A stretch of 64,000 nt of DNA from DATJBF01 sp035515475 (GTDB taxonomy: Bacteria; Verrucomicrobiota; Verrucomicrobiia; Palsa-1439): positions 1-64,000 of the forward strand of contig DATJBF010000047.1 of assembly GCA_035515475.1 (NCBI GenBank), given 5' to 3'. The notes beneath the pieces were generated by a model. That model ran no database searches, was not told the origin of the DNA, and saw only the letters and a program-made list of their open reading frames with translations. The position numbers and the translations under genes were made by a program. This document shows positions 18,003 to 26,586 of this stretch, piece by piece (within the stretch, counting starts at the first letter, position 1; every line of letters begins with the position of its first letter).

Positions 18003-18088
18003 CCGCGAGCCTGCTCGCGGTAGTCCGTTCTCAGCCACAATCCGGAAGGCCGCGAGCAGCCCCGACCTGTCGGGGTAAACCTCGCGGC
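18003..18088. repeat. REP-like palindrome pair
   Basis: Two palindromes sharing the arm CCGCGAG/CTCGCGG lie between the transaldolase and SIS genes. The first is compact (18003-18020, 4-base loop). The second (18050-18087) encloses an inner perfect stem CCCCGAC/GTCGGGG (18060-18075). The arrangement is typical of dispersed extragenic palindromes; genome-wide copy number cannot be judged here. Confidence 0.5.
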
Positions 18089-18185
18089 TACAAGACTGTC
18101 ATCCGATGGTAACAGTGTTCAGATGCGCCCCAACAGATTGCTCACGCGATAATCCGGCTTCTGACGGCGCGGCGCAACGGCACGG

Positions 18186-18782
18186 CTACTTCGTGCTCTC
18201 CCATTTGGTTGGCTGCACTTTCAAGCGCGGATGCGATACGAACAAATGCCAGAGCACGGCTTGGAAGGCTTCGCTGTGCGGTGTGATGTTGGTGGGATTG
18301 ACCGTCGGCACAATCACGCACGCATCCGCCACCTTCGCCGTGTGTCCACCATCGCGCCCGACGACGCCGACGACTGTCGCGCCCACGTCCTTCGCCAGTT
18401 GGAGAGCGCTGACGAGATTGGGACTCACGTTCTTCTCCAGGTTTCCGCCGCCGACGCTGAACACCAACAGTGCGTCGTTGCGGTTGACGCGGCTGCCCTT
18501 GAGCCACTCCACAAACACGCTCGCCCAGCCCTCGTCGTTGGTACGCGCGGTCAGTTCGCTCACGTTATCGGTCGGCGCGTAGGCTTCAAACCCGCAAATC
18601 TTGCGGAAATCGTTGACCGCATGCGACGCATTGGCGGCGCTGCCGCCGACGCCGAGGATGAACAATCGCCCGCCGCGGTCGCGCACGGCTCGGAGGGCTT
18701 CCACCACCCGTTCGATGGCGGTTTCGTCCAGTTTCTGGATAATCGCGACCGCCTCGTCGAGGTGTTGGCGCGTGTAGCTCAT
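18186..18782 (-). CDS. SIS-domain sugar isomerase, GmhA-like
   Basis: 198 aa, one SIS domain, close in size to phosphoheptose isomerase. The phosphosugar-binding loop is ILGVGGSAANASHAVNDF (about 42-59), followed by LLVFSVGGGNLEKN and VGVVGRDGGHTAKVADAC. GmhA converts sedoheptulose 7-phosphate to D-glycero-D-manno-heptose 7-phosphate. The adjacent HddC-like and HddA-like genes (3- to 4-base overlaps) support that assignment and point to GDP- or ADP-activated heptose. The N-terminal sequence differs from classical GmhA, so a related isomerase activity is possible. Confidence 0.78.
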   Translation of the reverse strand: MSYTRQHLDEAVAIIQKLDETAIERVVEALRAVRDRGGRLFILGVGGSAANASHAVNDFRKICGFEAYAPTDNVSELTARTNDEGWASVFVEWLKGSRVNRNDALLVFSVGGGNLEKNVSPNLVSALQLAKDVGATVVGVVGRDGGHTAKVADACVIVPTVNPTNITPHSEAFQAVLWHLFVSHPRLKVQPTKWESTK

Positions 18783-19489
18783 GGGCGTTGCCCCAAGAGG
18801 GCTTCGAGTTCGGCGAGGCCCGTTTGCGAGCCTGCCTCGTAGAAGCGCTCGGATACTTCATAACCTGCCAACTGCCCCTGCACAACCAGTTTTTGAAACA
18901 CCTCGGCCAGGTCGAGCGGCGTTTTCGATTCCAGCCCGGCGAACGCGCCCGGCGTCAGCACGCTCAGGCCGTAGTCAATGTGCTGCATCTCCGGCGTCCG
19001 CCGCCGTTTGTCGTACACGACAATCTTGCCGTTGCGAAACACGACGTTGCTGGTGTCCCACTTCCCCTCGTTGCGGAACACGGTCATCAACGCGGGCCGC
19101 CGGCGGCGCGCAAAGGCCCGAGCCACCGCCCCGTAATCCGTTGGCAAGTACGAATCGCCATAGAGCACGAAGAATTTCTCCCCCAGCAGAGACAACGCCT
19201 GGCGCACGGCGCCACCGGTGCCCAGCAACGTGGGGCCATCGAACGAATACCGGAGCGTGATGCCCCACGGCCGGCCATCGGGCACCGCCTCGCGAATCCG
19301 CTCGCCGAGATGGCCGACGCACAACACGACGTCGCGGATACCTCGTTTCCGCAGCAGATCGAGTTGGTGGGCCAGGAACGGCCGACCGACCACGGGCAGA
19401 AGCGCCTTGGGAGTTTTCTCACTGACCGGGCGCAACCGCGTGGCCAACCCACCACTCAAGATCGCCACGGGAAGATCGAGCGTCCTCAT
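18779..19489 (-). CDS. Sugar-phosphate nucleotidyltransferase, HddC-like
   Basis: 236 aa. The N-terminal signature AILSGGLATRLRP (9-21) with Lys28 in EKTPKALLPV is the nucleotidyltransferase active site; LLGTGGAVRQAL and VLYGDSYLPTDY (metal-binding Asp) follow. HddC attaches GMP to D-glycero-alpha-D-manno-heptose 1-phosphate. It overlaps the SIS gene by 4 bases and the GHMP kinase by 4 bases, the order expected for a GDP-heptose operon. The nucleotide used (GDP or other) is inferred from the neighbours. Confidence 0.82.
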   Translation of the reverse strand: MRTLDLPVAILSGGLATRLRPVSEKTPKALLPVVGRPFLAHQLDLLRKRGIRDVVLCVGHLGERIREAVPDGRPWGITLRYSFDGPTLLGTGGAVRQALSLLGEKFFVLYGDSYLPTDYGAVARAFARRRRPALMTVFRNEGKWDTSNVVFRNGKIVVYDKRRRTPEMQHIDYGLSVLTPGAFAGLESKTPLDLAEVFQKLVVQGQLAGYEVSERFYEAGSQTGLAELEALLGQRP

Positions 19490-20466
19490 TGCACCAGGAT
19501 CTTCGTCCCCTCGAAATCGAACCGGTAACGGACCTCGTGCGCACCGGCCTCGCGCATCGTATGGCGCAACCGCGTTTTGTCGCGGGCGTAGAACATGAGG
19601 AACCCGCCGCCGCCGGCCCCGATGAGCTTGCCGCCCACCGCGCCGTTCTGCATGGCCAGGTCATACCAGACGTTGATCTGCTGGTTGGACATCGAACCCG
19701 ACCGCTTCTTCTTGTGCTGCCAATGCACGTCCATGAGACGGCCGAATTCCATCAGGTCGCCCGCTTCGAGCGCCTCTTTGCTTTTGATGCCGAGATCTTT
19801 GACAAAATGAAGATTGTCGATCATTTGCGAGTCGTTCTGTCTGCTCCGGTCGTCCTGTTCCTTGAGGATCGCCGACGCTGACCGGGCAAAGCCGGTGAAG
19901 AACAGCAGCAGATTGTCTTCGAGGTTATAAAGCGTCTCCTCGGAAATCTTCAACGGCCAGGCCTTGACCTGCCCGTCGGGCTCAAACTCGAAGCAGGTGA
20001 TGCCGCCGTAGGCCGCGATGTATTGGTCTTGTTTGCCAATCGGTTCCTTCAAGATATCGAGTTCGACCTGGCAAGCTTGCGCCGCCAGCGCATCGGGACG
20101 AATGGGATTCTTATTGTACACGTGCAAGGCCTTCAGCAATGCGGTCGTAAAACTGCCCGAGGAGCCCAAGCCCGTCCCGGCGGGTATGTCGGCCATGGAC
20201 GCAATTTCCATGGACGGCGACTCGAAGTTCAGCAGCCGGAGCGACTCGCGGATGATCGGGTGCTCGATCTCGTCCACCGTTTTCACCCGCTCCAACTTCG
20301 AGTATTTCACAATCAATTCCTGCACGAAGGTCCGGTGCAACGTGATATAGACATACTTGTCGATGGCCGCCGCCACCAGGAAACCGCCGAATCGGCGGTA
20401 ATAAGACGGCAAGTCCGTCCCTCCTCCTCCCAGGGAAATGCGCAACGGCGAACGGGTGATAATCAT
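19486..20466 (-). CDS. GHMP-family kinase, HddA-like (heptose 7-phosphate kinase)
   Basis: 326 aa from ATG 20466, which overlaps the Gfo/Idh gene's stop as ATGA; a longer frame from 20604 has a non-homologous start. Motifs are RSPLRISLGGGGTDLPSYY at the N-terminus, the ATP loop DIPAGTGLGSSGS (93-105), and LIGAGGGGFLMFY near the C-terminus. HddA phosphorylates D-glycero-D-manno-heptose 7-phosphate at C1. Together with the GmhA- and HddC-like genes this gives three of the four GDP-heptose steps. The bisphosphatase GmhB is not seen in the window. Confidence 0.88.
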   Translation of the reverse strand: MIITRSPLRISLGGGGTDLPSYYRRFGGFLVAAAIDKYVYITLHRTFVQELIVKYSKLERVKTVDEIEHPIIRESLRLLNFESPSMEIASMADIPAGTGLGSSGSFTTALLKALHVYNKNPIRPDALAAQACQVELDILKEPIGKQDQYIAAYGGITCFEFEPDGQVKAWPLKISEETLYNLEDNLLLFFTGFARSASAILKEQDDRSRQNDSQMIDNLHFVKDLGIKSKEALEAGDLMEFGRLMDVHWQHKKKRSGSMSNQQINVWYDLAMQNGAVGGKLIGAGGGGFLMFYARDKTRLRHTMREAGAHEVRYRFDFEGTKILVQ

Positions 20467-21464
20467 AATGACTTCCTCGGGTAACCCGACATCTGGTAAA
20501 TCGTCTCCACGATACGGAGACTGGCCCGCGCATCGGCCAGCCCGGCCGACGGGGTCCGTCGCGACGCAATGTCCTGCTGAAACTCTTCCAACTCCCGCCG
20601 CCACGACTCATCGGGACCGGGATATTCCCACTGCTGCGTATCCGGCGGCCCCATCTCGGGCTTCATCTTGTAAAACGTCAGCTTCTCGACGCCGTAGCTC
20701 CCGCCCAGTCCGTCGATCTGAAGCTTGGCATCGCGCCCGTACAACTCGAGCGAGAACATGTTCTTCCACTCCGTACAACTCACGTGCAACCATGCGGTCT
20801 GCCCCGACGCCGTCCGCAAGCTGAGAAACGCATTGTCGTCGACGGGCATGTTCCAGAAATACGTTGCCACGTGTCCCTCGACCTCCGTGAACTCGTCCAA
20901 AAACCACCGCGAGAGATCGATCAGGTGCACTCCCTGATCGATCAATTCCCCGCCGCCCGACAGCTTCGGGTCCGCCCGCCACTCCTTCTCGTAGCCGACG
21001 CGCCCCCCGTGGCCGTATCGGGCGCGAAGGAACATCAGGGGTCCCAACTCGCCCGCGTCCACCAACCCACGCGCCTTCACGAACGCCGGGTGATAGCGAT
21101 GGTTGAACCCGACGCGGACGCAGATTCCCTGTCGTTTGGCTGCGGCCGCCAGTGATTCAACCTCGGCGACACTCACGCCGGCGGGTTTTTCGGCGAGCAC
21201 ATGTTTGCCGGCGCCGATGGCCTGCAGTGCAATCGGCGCCAGCGCCGCGTTGACCGTCGCCACGATGACCGCGTCCACGTCCCGGTGCTGAATTGCCTCG
21301 GCGGGATTGTCCACCGCCGCCCCGTGGCCGACGGCTTTCACAAGCGCTTGGGCCCGCGCCATGTCGGTGTCGCAGGCGACGACGACCTGGTCGGGCGCAA
21401 GCGCTGCCGCGCGCTTCCGGCCGATCAATCCGCAGCCGATCACCGCGAACCCTGTCTGCGTCAT
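20463..21464 (-). CDS. Gfo/Idh/MocA-family sugar oxidoreductase
   Basis: 333 aa. N-terminal Rossmann motif FAVIGCGLIGRKRA (6-19), then VLAEKPAGVSVAEVE (the conserved EKP) and the family C-terminal alpha/beta domain with GGELIDQGVHLIDL. NAD(P)-dependent oxidation or reduction of a sugar is expected. It lies between the SDR gene (4-base overlap) and the HddA-like kinase (ATGA), so it may process the activated heptose or act on a different sugar of the same repeat unit. Confidence 0.85.
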   Translation of the reverse strand: MTQTGFAVIGCGLIGRKRAAALAPDQVVVACDTDMARAQALVKAVGHGAAVDNPAEAIQHRDVDAVIVATVNAALAPIALQAIGAGKHVLAEKPAGVSVAEVESLAAAAKRQGICVRVGFNHRYHPAFVKARGLVDAGELGPLMFLRARYGHGGRVGYEKEWRADPKLSGGGELIDQGVHLIDLSRWFLDEFTEVEGHVATYFWNMPVDDNAFLSLRTASGQTAWLHVSCTEWKNMFSLELYGRDAKLQIDGLGGSYGVEKLTFYKMKPEMGPPDTQQWEYPGPDESWRRELEEFQQDIASRRTPSAGLADARASLRIVETIYQMSGYPRKSL

Positions 21465-22261
21465 GGCTTCTTATCTTCCGTGATGCGTCGGAGCGTGTAA
21501 ACATCGGATTTCATCAGCTCCTGGCGTCGGGCAGGAAATGTTTTCCAGTCGTCCCATTGGGCACTGATGAACTTGCCGCTCAACCCATCGGATTGCAGCG
21601 AGAGCAGGAAGGCGACGAGCGCCACTACCTTGTCCATCGGCTGGCCACCGGCTGCAAGTTGCTTCCGGGCTGCGGCCAACTCCTTTTCGCCTGCCGCACC
21701 GGCCCCCGCCCGGAGAATCTGCTCGGTCATGGCCGTGCTGATCGCGCCGGGCGCGACCGCGTTGATGTCCACGGGCAACTCGCGCCACTCCGCTGCCAGG
21801 GTTTCGACCAGCCGCACGATGCCCGCCTTCGCCACGCCGTACGCGGAGAAATTCGGGCGTGGGCTGGCCGCGCCGCCGCCGCTGAAACACACTACCTTCG
21901 CGCGGCGCGGGCAGCGGGAGAGCGCCCCGAAGAAGGCGCGGACAGTGAACAAGGCCCCTTCGAGGTTCGCGCGCACGGTCGCCGCCCAATCTTCGGGCGA
22001 AAGGTTCATGGCTGCTCCGATCGCTCCTTGCGTGCCCGCACAGCAAACCAAGCCGTCCACGTGCGTCCACTGCGCGGCGACTTCCTTGGCGGCGCGCTCG
22101 ACTGCCGGCCAATCGCTCACGTCGCAAACGCTGGTGCGGAAACGTCCGCCAGCCTGTTGCGGGCGGCGCGCGAGTCCCCACACGTCGTGGCCTTCCTCGA
22201 CGAAACGCCTGGCGAGCGCCTGGCCAATGCCCGAACTGGTGCCTGTGATGACGAGGTTCAT
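21461..22261 (-). CDS. Short-chain dehydrogenase/reductase
   Basis: 266 aa from ATG 22261 (ATGA overlap with the epimerase gene); the longer frame from 22297 has no homologous start. Classical SDR features are TGTSSGIG near residue 6, CAGTQGA, and catalytic Tyr and Lys in YGVAKAG, followed by NAVAPGAIST. It probably reduces a keto-sugar intermediate. The C-terminal tail of about 35 residues after LSGKFISAQWDDW is longer than usual. Confidence 0.85.
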   Translation of the reverse strand: MNLVITGTSSGIGQALARRFVEEGHDVWGLARRPQQAGGRFRTSVCDVSDWPAVERAAKEVAAQWTHVDGLVCCAGTQGAIGAAMNLSPEDWAATVRANLEGALFTVRAFFGALSRCPRRAKVVCFSGGGAASPRPNFSAYGVAKAGIVRLVETLAAEWRELPVDINAVAPGAISTAMTEQILRAGAGAAGEKELAAARKQLAAGGQPMDKVVALVAFLLSLQSDGLSGKFISAQWDDWKTFPARRQELMKSDVYTLRRITEDKKP

Positions 22262-23229
22262 CGCCGTTGCAGTACCCACTGGTTGGCCCGGAGCCATTCC
22301 AGAGTACGCCCGACCCCCTGGCGGATGGTAAGCTTCGGCTTCCAGCTGAGTTGACGGACCTTGGCGCAGTCGAGGAAGATGAACGGGCTATCGCCGATCC
22401 AGCCGCGTTTGCCGCCCGTGAACTCCAACTCCGGTTTCAGCCCGAGCGCTTCGCAGATCCAACCGACCGAGTCGGTAACCTGGCAGTATTCGTCGGTGCC
22501 GAGGTTGTAGACTTGGACGTGGTGGGGCGCGTCCGCAGCGGCGTGGCGGCCAATGACGTGCAGCATCGCGTCGAGGCAATCCTGAACGTAGAGGTACGAT
22601 TTGCGTTGGGTGCCGTCGCCGAGCACCCGCAGGTGGTCCGGGTGTTCGACCAACTGCTTGTAGAAGTCGAACACGTGGCCGTGCGTGTACCGTTCGCCGA
22701 GAATCGAGACGAATCGGAAAATGTAGCCTTCGAATTGGTAACCCTCACAGTAGGCCTCGATCAGGCTTTCGCCGGCCAGTTTGGCCGCGCCGTACAGGGA
22801 AGTCTGCGTGGGGAACGGCGCCGTTTCCGGCGTCGGAAACGCGTCGGGCTCGCCGTAGATGGAACCGGTCGAGGAAAACGCGATGCCCCGGATGCCGTTG
22901 GCGCGCATCGCTTCCAGCACGTTGAACGTGGCCACGGTATTTTGCTCGAGGTCTTTGCGGGGGTGCTCAAGACCGAAGCGGACATCGGCATTCGCGGCGA
23001 GGTGAAACACGAACTCGCTCCCGGTCATCGCGGCCGTGAGATTCGCCAGATCGAGGGTGTCTCCCCGGACCAGCCGGAAGTTCGGGTGCCGCAACGCGGC
23101 GTCCAAGAACTCCGCCTGGCCCGTGCAAAAGTTGTCGTAGCCGACGACCCGATGGCCGTCGGCCAGCAATCGATCCACGAGGTTGCTGCCAATGAATCCC
23201 GCCGCGCCGGTGACGAAGAATTGTTTCAT
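22258..23229 (-). CDS. NAD-dependent nucleotide-sugar epimerase/dehydratase
   Basis: 323 aa from ATG 23229 (an in-frame start at 23250 adds seven residues but overlaps the methyltransferase gene). Extended SDR: GAAGFIGSNLVD near the N-terminus, STGSIYGEPDAFPT, catalytic Tyr/Lys in YGAAKLAGE. The N-terminal and mid-region pattern resembles UDP-glucose 4-epimerase and related enzymes. Downstream of a methyltransferase and upstream of an SDR and a Gfo/Idh enzyme, it belongs to the heptose/deoxysugar module. Confidence 0.85.
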   Translation of the reverse strand: MKQFFVTGAAGFIGSNLVDRLLADGHRVVGYDNFCTGQAEFLDAALRHPNFRLVRGDTLDLANLTAAMTGSEFVFHLAANADVRFGLEHPRKDLEQNTVATFNVLEAMRANGIRGIAFSSTGSIYGEPDAFPTPETAPFPTQTSLYGAAKLAGESLIEAYCEGYQFEGYIFRFVSILGERYTHGHVFDFYKQLVEHPDHLRVLGDGTQRKSYLYVQDCLDAMLHVIGRHAAADAPHHVQVYNLGTDEYCQVTDSVGWICEALGLKPELEFTGGKRGWIGDSPFIFLDCAKVRQLSWKPKLTIRQGVGRTLEWLRANQWVLQRR

Positions 23230-23230
23230 C

Positions 23231-23965
23231 TCACGTGGATTGGGGTACAAGTTTCAAACCGATGGATAGATTACACCATTCAAACGGCAATGGAACGGGA
23301 TAAAAGGACTGTTCCACGATCCGGAAGCAAGCGCGCAATTCCTCGATGATTTCCGCGGGTATATTGATGTGCTCGTGCTCGATGAACCACTGATAGGATT
23401 GTTTGTACCGCCGTTCGAAGATCCGCCGGGCCGAGATGCGGCGCGCCAGACCGTAGAGGAGCCCTCCTTCGCAAGGGATCACAACAATGAACGAGCCCGT
23501 TTTCTTGCACACGCGATGAGCTTCGCGGATGGCGGACGGAAGATCGGGAAGGTGTTCCAACACGTGAATGGCCAGCACGCGATCGAAGAAACCGTCCGGA
23601 AAGGGCAGTCGACGCTGGCAGTCAGCCGTGACGACGTTGACCTGGGGAAATCGTTCCCGCACCTCTCGGCGCATGCAGTCCCGGGAATCGAGGGCGTAGT
23701 AATTCTTCTGCTGTGCGGGTGAGAGGTCTTCATACAACAGGTGTTCCCCCCTGCCGGCGCCGATCTCCAGCGTGGTCAGCGGGCCTTTGGCGGACGCCCG
23801 AACCGGGTAGCCGTGATTGTAGCGCTCGATGAGCGAAAACCGCTTGGGCAGGACCTCCAGCCAGTAGTCCATGAAATCAGCCGCAATCCTCTGCTGTTCC
23901 TCGGTGAGCGGCGGCAGATTCTTGGGCCATTTTGATTTTCGGCTGTCTCCGGGCTGCGCAGGCAT
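23231..23965 (-). CDS. Class I SAM-dependent methyltransferase
   Basis: 244 aa. Motif I TLEIGAGRGEH (about 64-74), acidic motif II ALDSRDCM, motif LPFPDGFFDRVLAIHVLEHLPDLP, and post-motif VVIPCEGGLLYGLARR define a UbiE-like methyltransferase fold. In glycan operons such enzymes O-methylate sugars, often as a chain terminator; the acceptor is unknown. It follows the GT2 gene by 13 bases and ends one base before the epimerase. Confidence 0.82.
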   Translation of the reverse strand: MPAQPGDSRKSKWPKNLPPLTEEQQRIAADFMDYWLEVLPKRFSLIERYNHGYPVRASAKGPLTTLEIGAGRGEHLLYEDLSPAQQKNYYALDSRDCMRREVRERFPQVNVVTADCQRRLPFPDGFFDRVLAIHVLEHLPDLPSAIREAHRVCKKTGSFIVVIPCEGGLLYGLARRISARRIFERRYKQSYQWFIEHEHINIPAEIIEELRACFRIVEQSFYPVPLPFEWCNLSIGLKLVPQST

Positions 23966-23978
23966 GTCAAAACGCGCC

Positions 23979-24944
23979 CTAAGCGGACTTGTCGAAACCC
24001 TCGGCCCGGTCCACGATGAACTTCGGCCGTTCTTTGACCTCGTCGTAGATCCGGGAAATGTACTGGCCCAGTATGCCCACGCTCACCAACTGGATACCGC
24101 CCATGAACAGGATCGTGATGACGATCGTGGGGTTTCCCGAGGGAAACGGGAAACTCATCAACTTCATGATGAGGTAGACCAGGCCGGCAAACAACGCCAG
24201 CCCCGCAATGGCGAATCCCAATTTGATGCTGGCCGATAGGAGATAATTGGAAAAGCAAATCATCCCGTTCATGCCGATGCGTAACGATCCGTAGTACGGG
24301 CTGTAATGGCTCCTTCCGGAGAAACGGGGTGGCCGGTCGAACCCGATGATGGCCTGTCGAAAGCCGACGGAAGCCACCATGCCCCGCAGGAAACCGTGGC
24401 ACTCCTTGAGCCGTTTCAATTCGTCCACCACGCGGCGACTCAGGAGCCGGAAATCACCCGTGTCGGGCGGAATCTCGACATCGGCAATCCGGCTGATGAA
24501 TCGGTAGCCGACCGCCGCGATGGCTCGTTTCATCGGCGTCTCTCCCGTGCGCGCCCGGCGTTGCGCCATGACCACGTCAAATCCCTCCCGCCATTTGGCA
24601 ATCATTTCCGGAATCAATTCGGGAGGATCCTGCAGGTCGACATCCATCACCACCACCGCGTCGCCGTTGGCATAATGCAGGCCGCCGAGGATGGCCATTG
24701 GCTGGCCGAATCGTCGGGAAAACTTCAGCAGCTTGATGCGCGGATCGCGCGCCCGGTGTTCCAGGATGATCGTTTCCGTGCGATCGGGCGAGGGATCGAG
24801 AGCAAAGATGATCTCGAAATCGCGCGTGATCGACTCCAAGATCGGCATTGTCCGTCGCAGGTACTCTGCGATGTTCCCTTCCTCGTTGTAAACGGCAACG
24901 ACGACCGATAGCCTCGGCTGCGGTTGATCCGTCGGCGTGTGCAT
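23979..24944 (-). CDS. GT2 glycosyltransferase with C-terminal membrane helices (polyprenyl-phosphate type)
   Basis: 321 aa from ATG 24944. The N-terminal GT-A domain has RLSVVVAVYNEEGN, VVVMDVDLQDPPELIPEM (the metal-binding DVD-like stretch) and FRLLSRRVVDELKRL. The C-terminus has two hydrophobic helices (IKLGFAIAGLALFAGLVYLIM and TIVITILFMGGIQLVSVGILGQYI) and the typical YDEVKERPKFIV tail. This is the ArnC/GtrB-like family, which loads sugar on undecaprenyl phosphate. It is the first gene of the long minus-strand run, with a promoter at 24959-24986 that would leave almost no leader. Confidence 0.88.
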   Translation of the reverse strand: MHTPTDQPQPRLSVVVAVYNEEGNIAEYLRRTMPILESITRDFEIIFALDPSPDRTETIILEHRARDPRIKLLKFSRRFGQPMAILGGLHYANGDAVVVMDVDLQDPPELIPEMIAKWREGFDVVMAQRRARTGETPMKRAIAAVGYRFISRIADVEIPPDTGDFRLLSRRVVDELKRLKECHGFLRGMVASVGFRQAIIGFDRPPRFSGRSHYSPYYGSLRIGMNGMICFSNYLLSASIKLGFAIAGLALFAGLVYLIMKLMSFPFPSGNPTIVITILFMGGIQLVSVGILGQYISRIYDEVKERPKFIVDRAEGFDKSA

Positions 24945-24958
24945 GCGCAAGACCGAGG

Positions 24959-24986
24959 ATTCTAAGCAATCCAGGGAGGCTGTCAA
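24959..24986 (-). promoter_or_regulatory. Sigma-70 promoter heading the long minus-strand run
   Basis: TTGACA (24986-24981), 16-base spacer, TAGAAT (24964-24959) on the minus strand. The predicted start near 24952 is only about 8 bases from ATG 24944, and there is no Shine-Dalgarno there, so the first gene may be translated from a nearly leaderless message. Confidence 0.65.
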
Positions 24987-25190
24987 CGCCGCCTTCGGCT
25001 CGCGCCGAGGGTTGGTCTTGACGGCGGGGCCCACCCCCCTGATGGCGGCGGCGGAACGACGGGCGGGAGACTTTGCCCTTTCCTCTCGTGTTTGCCCCTG
25101 TTGTGCATTCGGAACATCCTGTCCCAGGACCCCCGAGTGGCCGTCGTCATTCCCGCCCGCGCGGGATGGTTTCGGCGAATCGGCGCTGGA

Positions 25191-26315
25191 TCACGGGTGG
25201 CGCACGGACAATTGTTCAAACACCCCGATCATTCGCCGCCCGTAATGCTCGTGCGTGTAGTAACTGTCGAACCGTTGCCGGCCCGCCGCGCCCATCTTCG
25301 CGCGTAAGACCGGGTCGTCGGCCAGCCGCAGGATTTTTTCCTTCAGGTCATCGGCATCCTGTTCGTTGATCAGCAATCCGTACTTGGGCTCCTCTACGAT
25401 CTCTGGAATGGAAGCGCGGCGCGTTGCAATCACGGGCAACCCGGCCTGCATCGCTTCCGGCAAGACAGCGCCCATGGTTTCATAGTAGTAAAACGTTGGG
25501 AAGACCAGCATGTCCGCGTTGACCAGTGTCTGCCATTTCACCTCGTTGCTGACCCGGCCGAGAAAGGCAACCTGTTGGTCCAGTTGGTGGTCCGCGACAA
25601 ACTGGCGGGCCACGGCTTCCTCCTCGGCGCGGAACCAGGCGCCCATAAACACAAACCGGATGTCACGACGTTTCGCGGCAATCTTGGCGGCCGCTTCCAG
25701 CAGCACGAAGACGCCTTTGTCGCGGAACATCAGCCCCAAATACACGACGGTCACCACCCCGGGCTGCTTGGACGGTTTGGGGACGACATCCATTGGAACG
25801 AAGCCGGTGGGAACGACAAAAATCCGGTCTTGTGGGAGCCAGCGCTCGAAGTTGAACCGCAAGCATTCGCCCAGCACGATCGCGCCCGCCGCCTTCCGGC
25901 AGGTGCGCGCGATCAATCGTTGCATCCACGGGCTCGAACGATCGTGGAAATCGGGAATGTTGTTGCCATGCGCGTAGAGAACGGTCGGCACGCCGAACGC
26001 GCGGGCCAGCCCCAAGAGTGCCGCGTCCTTGATGAAGGCATTGCGGTTCACCGACACGAGCGCACAGGCAAAATCGAACCGGTGGGTCGTCAGCAACCAG
26101 AGTTCGCGCAGCAGGAACCGGCACATTTTGAAAAGTTTCCCCACCCGGAACTTCTCGATGTCGCCGACGCTCTTGGCGACCGTGATGTCCAGGAACGTGA
26201 CGTCGAACCGTTGAGGAAACTCCGACCGCAACAACGCCGTATAGGTCGTGCTGGGTCCGAAATACGGCGGCGGCAAATAGCCCACCATCAGGATCTTCTG
26301 CTTTGTCGGCGTCAT
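25191..26315 (-). CDS. GT4-family glycosyltransferase
   Basis: 374 aa from ATG 26315; in-frame starts further upstream (26399, 26564) give non-homologous N-termini. N-terminal ILMVGYLPPPYFGPS with a glycine-rich loop and the C-terminal donor domain with EAMQAGLPVIATRRASIPEIVEE (the EX7E region) and VVYLGLMFRDKGVFVLLEA are typical of GT-B retaining glycosyltransferases. It transfers a sugar to a lipid-linked intermediate at the cytoplasmic face. It is separated by 246 bases from the promoter-headed run downstream and is divergent from galE. Confidence 0.85.
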   Translation of the reverse strand: MTPTKQKILMVGYLPPPYFGPSTTYTALLRSEFPQRFDVTFLDITVAKSVGDIEKFRVGKLFKMCRFLLRELWLLTTHRFDFACALVSVNRNAFIKDAALLGLARAFGVPTVLYAHGNNIPDFHDRSSPWMQRLIARTCRKAAGAIVLGECLRFNFERWLPQDRIFVVPTGFVPMDVVPKPSKQPGVVTVVYLGLMFRDKGVFVLLEAAAKIAAKRRDIRFVFMGAWFRAEEEAVARQFVADHQLDQQVAFLGRVSNEVKWQTLVNADMLVFPTFYYYETMGAVLPEAMQAGLPVIATRRASIPEIVEEPKYGLLINEQDADDLKEKILRLADDPVLRAKMGAAGRQRFDSYYTHEHYGRRMIGVFEQLSVRHP

Positions 26316-26586
26316 CAATGCGGATTCCACGACCGCTGCCCCAGCGCGCTTTGACTCGGACGTTTGAACCAGTCCCGATGGTGTGGCGGGGTGAACCATG
26401 TCTGGCGTCGCAGGAACTGCGGCAACCCGACGATGGTTTACCAGCGCGGCGGCCAATGTCAAGTCCGCCCATCGCCCCCAATCGACGGCTGCCGGACCGC
26501 ACCGCGTGGCCGGGCCGTGGCCCCGACCCGCAACCAGTCGATTTCGCGCTTGCGGCCGGCGCAAGGACTGCGCTACAAGCGGCGGC

